NCBI RefSeq assembly: GCF_041381155.1
Contig: NC_091139.1
Span: forward strand, 7,130,383 to 7,194,382
Direction: 5' to 3'
From: Argopecten irradians
Taxonomy: Eukaryota > Mollusca > Bivalvia > Pectinida > Pectinidae
Length of the DNA: 64,000 nt
Each line of letters begins with the position of its first letter. Positions within the stretch are counted from its first letter, which is position 1. Positions 1 through 10,965 of the stretch are shown here, in pieces. The notes under the pieces were generated by a model. The model was given only the letters and a program-made list of their open reading frames with translations, was not told the DNA's origin and did no database searches. Both the position numbers and the translations under genes were made by a program.

Positions 1-1158
1 ATCCATTATAGTAATGGTCACCTTGTCTCAGTAAACATTATAACAATGTGGTTCTGGTGCTATCACACGTTCTCATAAGGATAGTTGTCCTGCTCCAGCC
101 ACTCTATCTGATTAACGTTACTAATACATCTGACCTTTTTGTGGTCATTTGATAGATTCATGTCATCGAATGCATTGTATTTTTATGAGTGTGAGATTGT
201 TTGTTCACAATACAATCTAAGTTAAGTTACACCGATTACGACTTTTGTGGGCGTATTTGGATTTTGTGTAATATAAGGTTCATAGTTATGAGCTTAAATA
301 TTGGGGGATACCTAATGCCCAGGAATAATCAATGGATGGAAAAGTTTTATATGTAGGCAACATGAATGTAAGTTTATATCCATTTCAGCATTGAAACTTT
401 TAGTTCTCAATGAACAAATTTATGTGTTAATCTTTATAGTATTTATTTTTGTTTCTTCTTTTCTTCTTTTTTCTCCTTTTTTTACATGATACAACCAACT
501 TAATCATAAAGCCTGTAAATATTTCATGACATCGGTTGGTTCCCGTGCAGTGGCTTATAGTATCGATTTCAGACGGTGTATAAAATATTGATGTTTTATG
601 TCAAACCATTCTCGAAATGCTGTCTGATGCTACTATGTAAAGAGCTGTCGACAATGTACAGAAATAATACCATGCACATCTTTCTCATAGCATTGCTCTC
701 ATTCACACATTGGAAACTGTATTTGATAACCATTTACCTCATGAAACCTCAATCTCAAACATTCTCATTTAAATCAAATTATTTGCAAATCTCACTATCC
801 GAAAACAACAAAATATTATTCATGTATAATATCTATGTAATTCAAATTAGACTTGTAATTTCGCTACATTACGATACTCTACGTACGCAACGTGGAGCAT
901 CATAGTGGAGCGGAATTACAAGTCTAATTATAGTTAGATTGGAATAACGTTATTACGAGAATTAGAGTTTATTATGGAAACTGTATACTGCAAGCCGATT
1001 TTTTTTCATTTATACATAAGTTTAAGTTCCTTTTATCTAAAATTTCCAGTTTTCGGTTCTCTCTTCTATTTTTAATTGTTGTGAAAAAAACAACAGATCA
1101 AGATTTTTGATCTATTGAAATGGCGACATATTAAGTTATATACTGTGTTACGTTGCAG
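1..1158. other. Non-coding DNA, probably intron of the claudin-like gene
   Basis: AT-rich sequence without a convincing exon. Since the first recognised exon at 1159 begins with a splice acceptor in phase 1 and codes from the middle of a protein, this stretch is most simply the preceding intron. I looked for an upstream exon coding a first membrane helix and the W-C-C extracellular loop of the claudin family and did not find one. The only structure seen is the hairpin at 845-929. Confidence 0.5.
845..929. repeat. 85-bp near-perfect hairpin
   Basis: Two arms of 39 bases face each other around a 7-base loop. The outer 16 bases of each arm (AATTAGACTTGTAATT and its complement) pair perfectly. 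The inner part has six differences, three of which would be G-U pairs in RNA. It could be a mini foldback transposon or a precursor-microRNA-like hairpin; sequence alone does not decide. Confidence 0.7.
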
Positions 1159-1967
1159 GCTTTATCACAGCTTCCCAGGCGTTCGCCGTCATGGCATTGT
1201 TGTTGTACGTTTTCCTGTTTATCGCCATGATTGTAACTGTGGTATCCATGGTACAGGATATTCCCTACCGGAAGTACATAGACCGGAAGTGTGTTCTCAT
1301 GATACTAGCTGTCAGTACCTTCTCAGCAGGTAAAACGGTTTGTCTTTTTATCATTATTGTTTAAAGCCCTTGCATCGTTTGACCCAACCAATAATAGCAT
1401 AATATATATTGGCTTCAATGATGGAAATTATTTTTTTTCTGTTCTTGGTATTTTCGTAGTCAGCTCGAAGACGTGTACACGATGGTTATGTGGCGTTGTC
1501 AATTAAAACATGCTAGACTCTTCCGAAGCATCTGGTCTCCTTGCAAGTTTTCAAGATTACTCGCACAAATATCTTAAAGTTCTATGTTATGACTGGTTCT
1601 AAGTTAATTGCATATTTTGCTTCATTTTTATGTCATTGTGTTTTACAATCGGGTAAAAGGTTTTAAAGCTGTTTTGTCGTACACCATTATATCAACCGTT
1701 TTTGTTACAGCCAGCCTCGCCATTATGTCTGGGACTGTGATGGGCATTAAGGGGAAAGACTATGTGTATGATCTACAGCGAAACGAGTACATCGTCTTCT
1801 CTTACAATCAGAGGAGGATCGATATTACCGGCCCACTCAACCTCGGCTGGTCCTTCGTCGTCAATGTCCTCGCCGCCATCTTTACATATGCTTCTTTTGC
1901 CTTTCTTGCTGCTGAGTACAAGCTTCTACCTGAAGAAGATGAACAAGAATGTCAGGAAAACGTTTGA
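1159..1967 (+). CDS. Claudin/PMP22-like tetraspan membrane protein, last two exons (5' partial)
   Basis: Two exons are seen: 1159-1329 (acceptor TTGCAG, donor GTAAAA) and 1711-1967 (acceptor TTACAG, stop TGA at 1965-1967). Both introns are phase 1 and the reading frame joins cleanly. The encoded 142 or so residues begin ..FITASQAFAVMALLLYVFL and contain three strongly hydrophobic segments: one at the start of exon 1, one across the exon junction (CVLMILAVSTFSAASLAIMS) and one near the end (GWSFVVNVLAAIFTYASFAF). A polar loop of about 35 residues separates the last two, and a short acidic tail ends in ECQENV. Order and spacing fit helices 2-4 of the claudin/PMP22/EMP family, whose members form junctions or regulate membranes; GWSF before the last helix is typical. 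Helix 1 and the diagnostic W-C-C loop must lie upstream of the window. Another tetraspan family is possible. Confidence 0.62.
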
Positions 1968-2490
1968 TGCGGGTCGAAATAATCTTTGTTATATGACGAC
2001 TATTGATGAGCAGAATAATTAATTCACGAACGTGCCATTTGGATAACACAAAATCGGAATGGATGGAATGATATTACATATTGTCATGCGAGATTCCATT
2101 GCAGGGAAACATGTGGCGTCCCAGTTATACATACTGTAGATATCCCACGTGGAGCCGGGTCATTGTGTGAAAGTGAAATGCTCTGGTTATTAAAGATGTC
2201 GTCTGCTCTGTATAATCTCTACTGGTGGATTTGACTTTACAGTACATGCTCATGTGGTGGTCAGTGTATCAGTATTTTGTATACCATTTGTACGCCTTAA
2301 TTAAACTGGTCACCAGTTATTGATATTTTCTCAACAGATTTCTACTACTAGATTATCTCCCCTAGTTTGAAACATATCTAAGAGACGAAAGTTACCAAAC
2401 TAATTTCAGTGAGGTTTTTAATATTCTAGAGACTGGTGGCCAGTCTAAAGCTTCATACCAGTAAGTCTTGATCTACATATCTAAATATAT
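1968..2490 (+). other. Probable 3' untranslated region and downstream spacer
   Basis: No ORF or repeat recognised. A possible ATTAAA polyadenylation signal at 2189-2194 lies about 220 bases after the stop of the claudin-like gene. Confidence 0.35.
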
Positions 2491-3332
2491 CAAGGGGTCT
2501 AACGTACTTAGTCTGAGAAGTGTGGATATTACGGTGAGAAGCCCAATATGGCGGCCGATGCTCGCCTTGGTAGCGATCCATGAGTAAGAAAACCTCAATA
2601 TTTATTAATGTATTTTTATTTGTTCTAATAAATAGGATAATTTAAACGTTATAAGCAATATTTGACGATGTTATGAGGCAGCAACACGTCGATACACGAG
2701 ATATTTCCCTATCGTTTTAGCGACTAAGTGTATGTGTACCAATTAAGACAATGAAGTCGACATCATGACACCTAACGTTTAATATTCCATTGTATTTGTG
2801 TAATGAAATGTCTATACATCGACAGAATATAACGCACCAATGCAGGTGGAAGGTCAAATATACCGCCAAAGTATGGGTGAGTAGAGTCAGCGGTCGTCTA
2901 CAATACAACGGTTCCATAATGAAGAAAGTGTGTTACCATGGATATCAAAAATAATCATCTCGTCAGCAGATTGCGATACGTGTAGTTGTTTAATTTTGCT
3001 ATTTGATTTTTTATAACTTATACGCGGGCGTTTATTTTCGCTTATAGTGTCATTAACGTGACAGGTTGTAATATTTAATATGTAAATCCTTTGTTTTTGA
3101 AGTTTTTGCGAGGTATTAAATTTCACGAATTTGGGTGAATCTGCAAATTTAGCGAAATTAAAACACTCCCGCTTATTAACTACTTTATTATTCACAGGAA
3201 CATATAATTATACTTTTATCATTTATCAAGAATTATTTTACTTACGGATATCTACGTAGTGAGCACCGACCGCCATCTTTGGTTCCTCTAAAATATACAC
3301 TTCCCACACTAAACTCGTTGGAGTCTCTGATC
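2491..3332. repeat. Inverted-repeat element with roughly 90-bp diverged arms
   Basis: The left arm (2491-2590) and the reverse complement of the right arm (3240-3332) share TTAGT.TG.GAAGTGT, then ATGGCGG.CG.TGCTC, then GTAG and GTAAG at matching spacing, with many point differences. The roughly 650 bp between them include AAATTTAGCGAAATTAAA-like sequence (3140-3170), which I recall as a common dispersed repeat in bivalve genomes. This suggests an old non-autonomous DNA transposon or foldback element; no transposase is seen. No clear target-site duplication was found. Confidence 0.5.
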
Positions 3333-5451
3333 TATGATCATATCACTTTTTGGGAACGCGTTTGTAATCTATACCCTTAGTGCGGTTGTAAAGCTATGGA
3401 CATATCTGGAGCTTGTTACACCAAATACATTTTATTGACTGTTCTGCTAATGAAATACATTTGTATGCCCAAGAGGTACGTAATTGCATAAATCAACATC
3501 AGGAAAGATACGCAACTGCTAACGGAGATCAATTGTAACCGTCATCTACAGAATTCTTGATTTATTTCTATTGCTGCAACGGACCTTCAATTTGACTAAA
3601 CGCATTCCGTGCTTTTTCTGCAGCCACGTTTAATATATTGGAAAATAAAATGTTCTAAAAGGAAACTAGCTTTATTTTCTTTGTATTTCAAAATAGAGTT
3701 CTAACACAAGTGGAGACTTTGTTAAATATCGTGTAATGTTGACGACTTGCAGTGCTCATTATTGATCTATTAATGCTGGCCTTGATTGGTCAAAATTAGA
3801 TGATGTTGAACAACATCATACATGTTTCTTGCATCACATGCAGCTGTTGTAACATTTCACTTCAAAATATCTTTTGACATATGAACGCTGTCTTTAAAAC
3901 CATCAAAATTCATGTTTATAATTGTATCAAGATCCCTAAATTCTAAGAATGATTGACAACTAATAGTAGGTCTAAATAAATGTTTACATTGCTTAGGTTT
4001 CTGAACCGCGTGTATTCAATGCTGTTAAGTTAAGCCCCACTTACACTGAATATGTGGATCTTCGCTTTCGATGTCCTTATCTGGCAAAATCAGCATTAAT
4101 ACGAGTGTATAGCAATCCAAACCATAACAAAGCAATGTGAACTGGTCTTTGGATTAGGTAGATTCTCATTAACATAAGCACATATTTACTATGGCCCATA
4201 TACGCCTTGTCAATATACAATTAAGCAACGCAGGATATATGGAATGTTAGAACAGCGTATACGGCCCAACACAGCGTTGACGAAATAAACAAAAAGCGAA
4301 GCAGAATTTCACACAAAAGGGTTGAACAATGCTGGACAAAAAATAACTGCTTTTGTGGTTGCTGACAACGATTTTGTGTGAAACTACTGTTGAATCTATA
4401 TGTATTTTCACAAGGCGTATTAAAAACATCGTTCATATTAAATGAAAATGAATTCTACTGCTATAACAATAAGTTTTTGTCTCAAAATTTGTAACACCCA
4501 TTTCTTGTTGGTGAAAACGTCCTAGTTTCAAGTTTATCGGGTCGTCGCTACTTCTTTTTTTAAAAAATCAATGTCAACAGCCTCTTGGCTTCATTTATCA
4601 AGAATATTTGAAATGTTTAACTAATTGGGGTTTAAAAGTTGACAGATCTACGTCTCCCTTTCATGGCGTCTTACAATTTTAACACTTGACTAGTACATCG
4701 CTGTATCTTAAGTAGTTGATGGCACTGTAAATGCATTATTTATTACTTCAGCAATATTCAGTATACATTTTGATGTATTACTCTATAAAGAGAAACTGAA
4801 ACGTTTTATTTTAGTGCTACATATATCTTAATATATATTAAATTATATCAACTATAACAAATCCATGTGCTTGAATACATGTTTGTTTACCTTGACCATA
4901 ATGTAATTGGAGTTATCTCCCCTCGCACACAAGCGGCTTTGTTTGAACACCTATCTGACCAGATAGGCGCTCATTCATAGCCTACTTTATACATTCTCGT
5001 CTGGTTTACAAAATAAACGGAATAGTCTACTTCGAAAAAAAGATGGTAAGCAGCAAATTGAATAATGAAATACTCTGCTGCGTCCAATATCCTTAATTAC
5101 TTCTGCTTTACTTGGTTGTAGCGCTCTAATATTTGATAATAGCTTAATTGAATAGTTTCTATTATTCTATCATTGTTTAAAGAAATACAATCCTGTTCAT
5201 TTATCGGCGTGGAAGCTGATTCTTTTTACTTGTTCTATTCCCTTTTTGCATGTAATGTAGGTATAGTGATGAAAGCACTACCGTATCATTTTAAATATTT
5301 CTATACGACTCAGCTTTTTGGTTTTTTTTAGATAAATATCTCTAAAGATGCACTTATATATCATCCTTTTACGATATCATCACTGAAAATTTCGGAATTT
5401 TGAACCGCTAACTTGTGTTTCATAATGTTTTCATAAAAACTAGAAATTGAA
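3333..5451. other. Intergenic DNA, nothing recognised
   Basis: AT-rich sequence. Only short features are visible, such as a 9-bp stem palindrome (ATGATGTTG/CAACATCAT) at 3800-3819. From about 5390 the sequence begins to resemble the end of the 4.4-kb unit that follows, so the left edge of the tandem array is blurred by divergence. Confidence 0.5.
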
Positions 5452-5494
5452 TACTTTCATACATTATTTAGATACATTTCGAAATTTCAAAAAA

Positions 5495-5546
5495 ATACTT
5501 TTAGTCTCTATTGTATTGAAATACTTTTAGTCTCTATTGTATTGAA
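5495..5546. repeat. 26-bp tandem duplication in unit 1
   Basis: ATACTTTTAGTCTCTATTGT plus six more bases occurs twice, exactly, head to tail. It is absent from the other units. Confidence 0.9.
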
Positions 5547-5892
5547 AGGATTCAACTACTGCTAACACAAACAAAGAAAACTGTCCTTTTGTTATAGTTT
5601 TATTACCAATAAACATGACATGATGGTTTAACGAACGAAACAGTTAAATAGCACTGAAATACAATGAAACTTTCTTTTTAATTTTAGATGAAAAAAGACA
5701 TATGTCATTGTCTTTATTATGAATGTTGTTACATATCAGCAAGTGTCATTCGATCACGAATATTCGTTCTTACTGTATACATTAAAAAAAACATTTGCTC
5801 CTTCGAATTCCCTTCTTTGTAGATAACTATCTGTTGCATTTTTAGTAAGTTTATTTAATTACTATCCTTAACAGTCTGTGTGCCACGAAAAT

Positions 5893-6475
5893 ATCAACCA
5901 TCTGGAACGGGTAACATCGGAAACCCCATCATCCAGGTAAGCTTCAGCCAGCATACGGACTGAGAACCAATGAATTCATCTAATATCCGGGGCCATGAAC
6001 CTCCAATATCAGGATTAGATATCATAACATAAGGGACTGATACCACCGGAAACACATGACAATCGTGCTGGTTACCACTAAAATAATCCTTACATAAAAG
6101 CCGACACATCTGGGGTTATAACCCCGTAAACCTCCAACATCCGCACTGGGTACCAACAGAAACCTCCAACACCCGGGCAAGGTACCACCGAGAACCTCCA
6201 GTACCCGCTCTGGGCACAGTCGGGAACCTCGAACCTCCGGGCAAGGTACCACAGAGAACCCCCAGTATCCCCACTGGACGCAGTCGGGAACCTCCAATCT
6301 CCAGGCATGGTACCACCAGGAACCTTTAACCTCCACAGTGGGTATCACTGGGAATCTCCAACGTCCGTATAATCTAGGATTGGAACCTCCAACATCCGGA
6401 CTGGGTACCACCAAGAACCTCCAACAACGTTAACTGGGCGAGGGAGTATTGGGAATCTCCAATATACGGCCTAAA
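5893..6475. repeat. 32-bp minisatellite, unit 1
   Basis: Degenerate 32-bp repeats of the form ACCTCCAACATCCGG..GGTACCACC.AGA; about ten clear units at 6125-6440 and older, decayed units to the left. It lies between exon 3 and the AATAAA of the peptide gene. Confidence 0.88.
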
Positions 6476-6521
6476 TACACAATGAAAGCAGAAATGATTC
6501 TACCTAGTGAATGTCGTGTTA

Positions 6522-7917
6522 CTATCCATACAGTTGTGTTTTCCATTCGGGAGGATCTCTCTTCACTATTCTGTGTCGATGGTTACTCCTACAAAACAAT
6601 ATTGAATCATGATTAGGGAAACCAGAAAATGAAACCAACTCTATACGATGTTATATTATTTTGTTTTCACTTTACGATTAAATATTTGTGGATTCAACGT
6701 TAAGAATAATTATTGTATAACGGCTGTCGGATGACTTCCACATTGTTGTAAATGATCAAAGGTAACCAGAATGATACATCTACATTGTATATACACTTAC
6801 GCTGAATCGAGTGGCTTTGCTGTTGTCGTTTCTTTGGCTAACTTTCGGGTATTTGTAACAGAGTTGGCCATTCTTTGCCGTCTTAGTAAGCGCAGAATAC
6901 TGTCCGATGAGCCGTCGTCTTCTTGTCTTAATTTTACAGATATGTCATCATCGTTGGTCATCGTTTCACCGTCCCGGATATCGTCATTATACAGTATTAA
7001 GATGTCTTCTCCCATCAAAACAGATTCGTCAGCCTCTACATACCGTTGCTCGGGTTCAGGACCGTTTTCCATAGGGAGTCGAAGTCCGTCATCTGCAGCA
7101 CTGCCTCTGTTGGGTAACAAATTGAAATATGTTCATGTTATATGTTGTAACGTCACCTAGGCTAAGAAATGATGCACATTCGGGGGTGGGGGTACATTAA
7201 TACAATTTAGGCCAGGACAGAGTCCAATGTGAAACCGAATGGGGTGGGGTTGGTATTCAGGAACGCCCTATCCAATTCTGTTTTATACTATAATTATCGT
7301 GTAATCAATGTTATTTCATCGTTTTCAACGCTTTCTACACTCAATGGCATCATTAGGGGTATTTGTGACACTTTCCCTCTTCTACAAGATAGTTATTCTC
7401 GATCCGTCACTGAATGCATATGCAAGTCAATGACACGATTAACATATTTTGTAAAGCTGCCAAATGCTTTTGCTTTTACATACAAAATTGTCTAGAAATA
7501 TTAAATGGTGTAAAACGTGGATTATTTAAGCAGTGACATGCATAATGCTTCCACACCTGTCCATAGTTATGAGTTAGGACACAGTGAAAGATAACTTCTG
7601 AGTTGTACTATATTTGATTGATTCGATATTTAGGTCAACCTTGTAGATACACATCATAACAGATAGCACTTGGAAAGAAATTCGATAGCTTACCGAATCA
7701 ATAAGATTGCATAACTTACAAATCGTTAATGAATATCATTCTGTACCATTGTTTTGAATCGATGTTCGCTCTAGTTTAAAAAAATGAAGTTTTAAATTTA
7801 AAAAATCTCTCATATTAAATGACATCAAGTTACATGTACTTACATCGACTTCAAGTGCGAGATAGGCAGGGTGACAATGATACTGAACACCAACACTAGT
7901 ATACGTCCCATCTCCAT
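6522..7917 (-). CDS. Secreted amidated-peptide precursor, copy 1 (open)
   Basis: Exons (all -): 7844-7917, 6801-7106, 6522-6588, joined by GTAAGT donors and CAG/TAG acceptors; introns are phase 2. The 148-residue product starts MEMGRILVLVFSIIVTLPIS, a signal peptide. It continues as an acidic propeptide (QRYVEADESVLMGEDILIL, then a D/E-rich stretch), a basic LRLLRRQRMANS segment, and ends HRIVKRDPPEWKTQLYG then stop. There is no cysteine. Family knowledge of prohormones predicts cleavage after Lys-Arg and conversion of the final Gly to an amide, releasing DPPEWKTQLY-amide. I cannot assign it to a known neuropeptide family. The start chosen is the first ATG after a TATA box; a second ATG lies two codons on. 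AATAAA (-) at 5850-5855 could end the transcript, placing the minisatellite in the 3' UTR. Compared with other copies it has LPMENG, ADES and YNDD variants. The gene model is inferred but repeats in every unit. Confidence 0.78.
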
Positions 7918-7939
7918 GTCTGTTCCCTTCTCCTCAGAC

Positions 7940-8150
7940 TTGTGGTATCTGGGTGGACGTATACGTATATAATACGATTGTCCATGGGATTTCCTCTTCC
8001 ATATCCATCCTTATTTCTCATTTCTAAATATAAACTATTCTCTGGGGAGTTTCAAGAGTTCAAGCTGAGAGAGATGCAGTCAAGGTAATCTCAGCTGTTA
8101 TCATAAACATATCAAACATGTATACGTCACTAATTTCTATTGGTTCATTT
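7940..8150 (-). promoter_or_regulatory. Promoter of peptide-precursor copy 1
   Basis: On the - strand a TATA box (ATTATATA, 7966-7973) stands about 50 bases upstream of the ATG at 7917, predicting a start site near 7940. Further upstream are a CRE-like TGACGTA (8123-8129) and a CCAAT box (8139-8143). The TATA box and the CCAAT box recur in all units; the CRE-like site recurs in units 1-5. Confidence 0.55.
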
Positions 8151-8259
8151 CGAGCTAAACATATGAAAGAGAAAGTAGATTTCTCAGAAAAGTTTATCAA
8201 CAAACTGCCGCTGGTTTTGTAAAACGTCTTACATTGTATCGGCATATCAGAAAACAACT

Positions 8260-9965
8260 ATAAAATCGAATACTAGGCTGGTCATGAATTCTAAACATAA
8301 TTATCTGCCTAATATAGATATTTTGAGCCTTTTATCGTGGCAATATTTATTGTTCGTATGTGGAAGTTAGAAAGTTATATATGTAAACAGTTGATGTGTA
8401 GTTCCGTTCCTTTTTTACAGTCTTACTATTTCATGCTACCTACTTATATCGATCTGTTTTCCTTTGCATTTTTTTTATTTAAACAACGACAGGAAGTTAA
8501 TTGTATACAGGTATCAATGAAACTATTAATCATGACCATTCATCTACATGTTCAACAGTCGTTCCAGATCCAGCTTAAATTATTTTAAACCCTTCGAAAG
8601 ACAGTCCTCGTCGTTCCCTTTTGTCAGGTGATGTCCATGTCTAATACTTCGAAATTCTAAACTGTATTTAATTTTAAAGTGGTCGGTTGGTTAGGCTTTC
8701 TGTCCTATTAATAGCTAAGGTCATTCAAGGACAGTCACTCATACATCCAACATGTTGTTGATATGTAAGAGACCCATTATTACCATAGGGACTACATAAC
8801 TAAACCAAAAATAGATTTCTGAAACCCCCCTTTGGGCACAAGATTTCATAGAGAGGTTAATGTTCGGAGCTTTCTGATTGGCTATTTTAGAACTCTTACA
8901 AAGGGAGATAATCAAGAGTGCAATGCCGTTAAGGAATTCAATATAAGATGACAGCCCAACGTAAAAGTTTCGAAAGATGGTAGATCCATAGTTTAATTAT
9001 AAGTTGACAATTATAAAGGAGGAATTATCTCCCCTTACACAGACGTGGCAAAATGAATTCAAAATGCAATTGGTACCAATGTTTCACAAAACCAGACAAG
9101 CTAATTGACAGATCATAATCATTGATACTTTTTCTGTAGCATGAGAAAATTCTTTATTGTCATTAAAGTAATAAAACCCTCTACTTCATCATTTTGTTTA
9201 TCTAATTTATTAACAAATATATGCCTCTAGTTTTAATTTCATGATTTGTGTACTTGTCAGCAGTGCATATACTCGTATTTACAAATAGAGAGCTTTGAAG
9301 CATTCCCGGTCCAGCCCTATGTTTCATTAGGTCCGATAACCCAAAATTGTATACCTCCTAGATTTAATTGATACATGTCTAGAAATAATAAAAAATGTTT
9401 GAAATTTCAAATAATTTTCAGTTTATCTAAGTCACATATATGTCAAAAATTTCCCATTCAGCAATTGTTTTCAGTGTTTTAAAGGTATGTTTGGTGTTTT
9501 AGGGCTGTCACACGACGTCGTTTCCAGGATTTTTGAACAATGTCATTATTTTCATTTTTAAATAGAGCTAATAAACAAAAGGAAAGAATATGACGTTGGA
9601 AAAATGCCAGAGTTAGTATACAGCACCTTTATTTCTGTTCCGGACAATTATTGTCAGGTGAGATTGTAAACTGAAAAGTTAAAAAAAAAATTGTCAGTCG
9701 TAAACTGGAACTTCTGCTTCATGTATATTAAAAGTGTTCTATTTTGGGTAGCATACACATTTGAGAAGTGTCACGTTAGCAGTTTTACGGCGACTTCCGA
9801 GATAAGGGAATTTCGAAAACAAATTACAAAAAAATCTAACATCATGTGCTGCTAATACATTGAAGGTAGGTCTACTTACTCCAAATAAACATGTATAGAT
9901 ACATATTCGGAATTTAGAAATGTTAACTCCAAAAGTTTTCATAAAAAAAAAACAGAAATTTTTGA
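8260..9965. other. Non-coding spacer of the 4.4-kb unit (recurs in units 2-6)
   Basis: About 1.7 kb between the promoter of one gene and the end of the next unit. Short ORFs occur on both strands but vary in length between units without respecting codons. It holds TTCTGATTGGCTATTTTAGA and AAAGGGAGATAATC, motifs that look like dispersed mollusc repeats, and a variable A-run near the right end. Confidence 0.6.
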
Positions 9966-10394
9966 TACTTTCATACATTATTTAGATACTTTTGGAGAGT
10001 TCGAAAAACTACTTTTATTACAATTCAACTACAATAACTGTATTGTACTGACAGGAAGTGTTAACACAAACAAAGAAAACTATCCTTTTGTTATAGTTTT
10101 ATTATCAATGAACATGACATGATGGTTTAATTAAGGAAAAAATTATATAACACTGAAATACAATGGAAACATTCTTTTGTCTAATTTTAGATAAAAACTA
10201 TTATGATATGTCATTGTCTTTGTTATGAATGTTGTTACATATCAGCAAGTGTCATTCGATCACGAATATTCGTTGTTACTGTATACAATTACAAAACATT
10301 TGCTCCTTTCCTTCTTTGTAAATAACTATGATTTCTTTTGCATTTTGAGTAAGTTTATTTAATCACTATCCTAAACAGTCTGTATGCCACATAA

Positions 10395-10915
10395 AATATC
10401 AACCATCTGGTACGGGTAACATTGGAAACCCCATCATCCAGGGAAGCTTCAGCCAGCATCCGGACTGAGAACAACCGAATTTATCTAATACCCGGGGCCA
10501 TGAACTTCCAATTTCCGGATTAGATATCACAACATTAGGACCGATACCACCGGAAACACATGGTAATCGTGCTAGTTACCACTAAAAAAATCCTTACATC
10601 CGGGGCCGACACATCTGGGCTGGGTATACCACCATAAACCTCCAACATCCGCACTGTGTACTAACTGGAACTTCCAACATCCGGGCAAGGTACCACCGAG
10701 AACCTCCAGTTTCCCATCTGAGCACAGTCGGGAACCTTCAACCTCCGGGCAAGGTACCACAAGGAACCTTCAACCTCCAGAGTGGGTATCACTGGGAATC
10801 TCCGACGTCCGGGTAAGCTAGGATTGGGAACCTCCAACATCCGGATCGGGTCCCACCAAGAACCTCCAACAATGTTATCCGGGCAAGGAACCATTGGGAA
10901 TCTCCAATATACGGT
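10395..10915. repeat. 32-bp minisatellite, unit 2
   Basis: Same 32-bp repeat and position as in unit 1; several internal repeats are missing or merged relative to unit 1. Confidence 0.85.
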
Positions 10916-10965
10916 TAAATACACCATGAAAGCAGAAATGATTCTACCAAGTGAATGTCGTGTTA

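Noticed and set aside
6022-6414. Overlapping ORFs of 60-130 codons rich in MVPCPEV, VGGSR and GTLPGCWRF, recurring in all units (for example 10661-10990 and 28183-28416)
   Set aside because: They are the 32-bp minisatellite read in three frames; 32 is not a multiple of three and frames differ between units, so they are not proteins.
6797-7120. Taking the ORF starting MLPNRGSAADD as the whole gene
   Set aside because: Its first five codons lie in the intron before the acceptor at 7107-7109, and it runs on through the donor at 6795-6800. The real reading is one exon in a three-exon gene with the signal peptide upstream.
8060-8257. Conserved ORF MFSDMPIQCKTF.. (-) upstream of the promoter in units 1, 3, 4 and 5
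   Set aside because: It lies upstream of the TATA box, is broken in units 6 and 7, and its differences between units do not favour silent sites.
8337-8588. ORF MAIFIVRMWKLESY.. (+) recurring in several units
   Set aside because: Low-complexity hydrophobic translation of AT-rich spacer; the C-terminus changes by indels from unit to unit.
9739-9978. ORF MYESIKNFCFFFMKTF.. (-) recurring in units
   Set aside because: Passes through a variable A-run, so its length and frame differ between units; no splice or start context.
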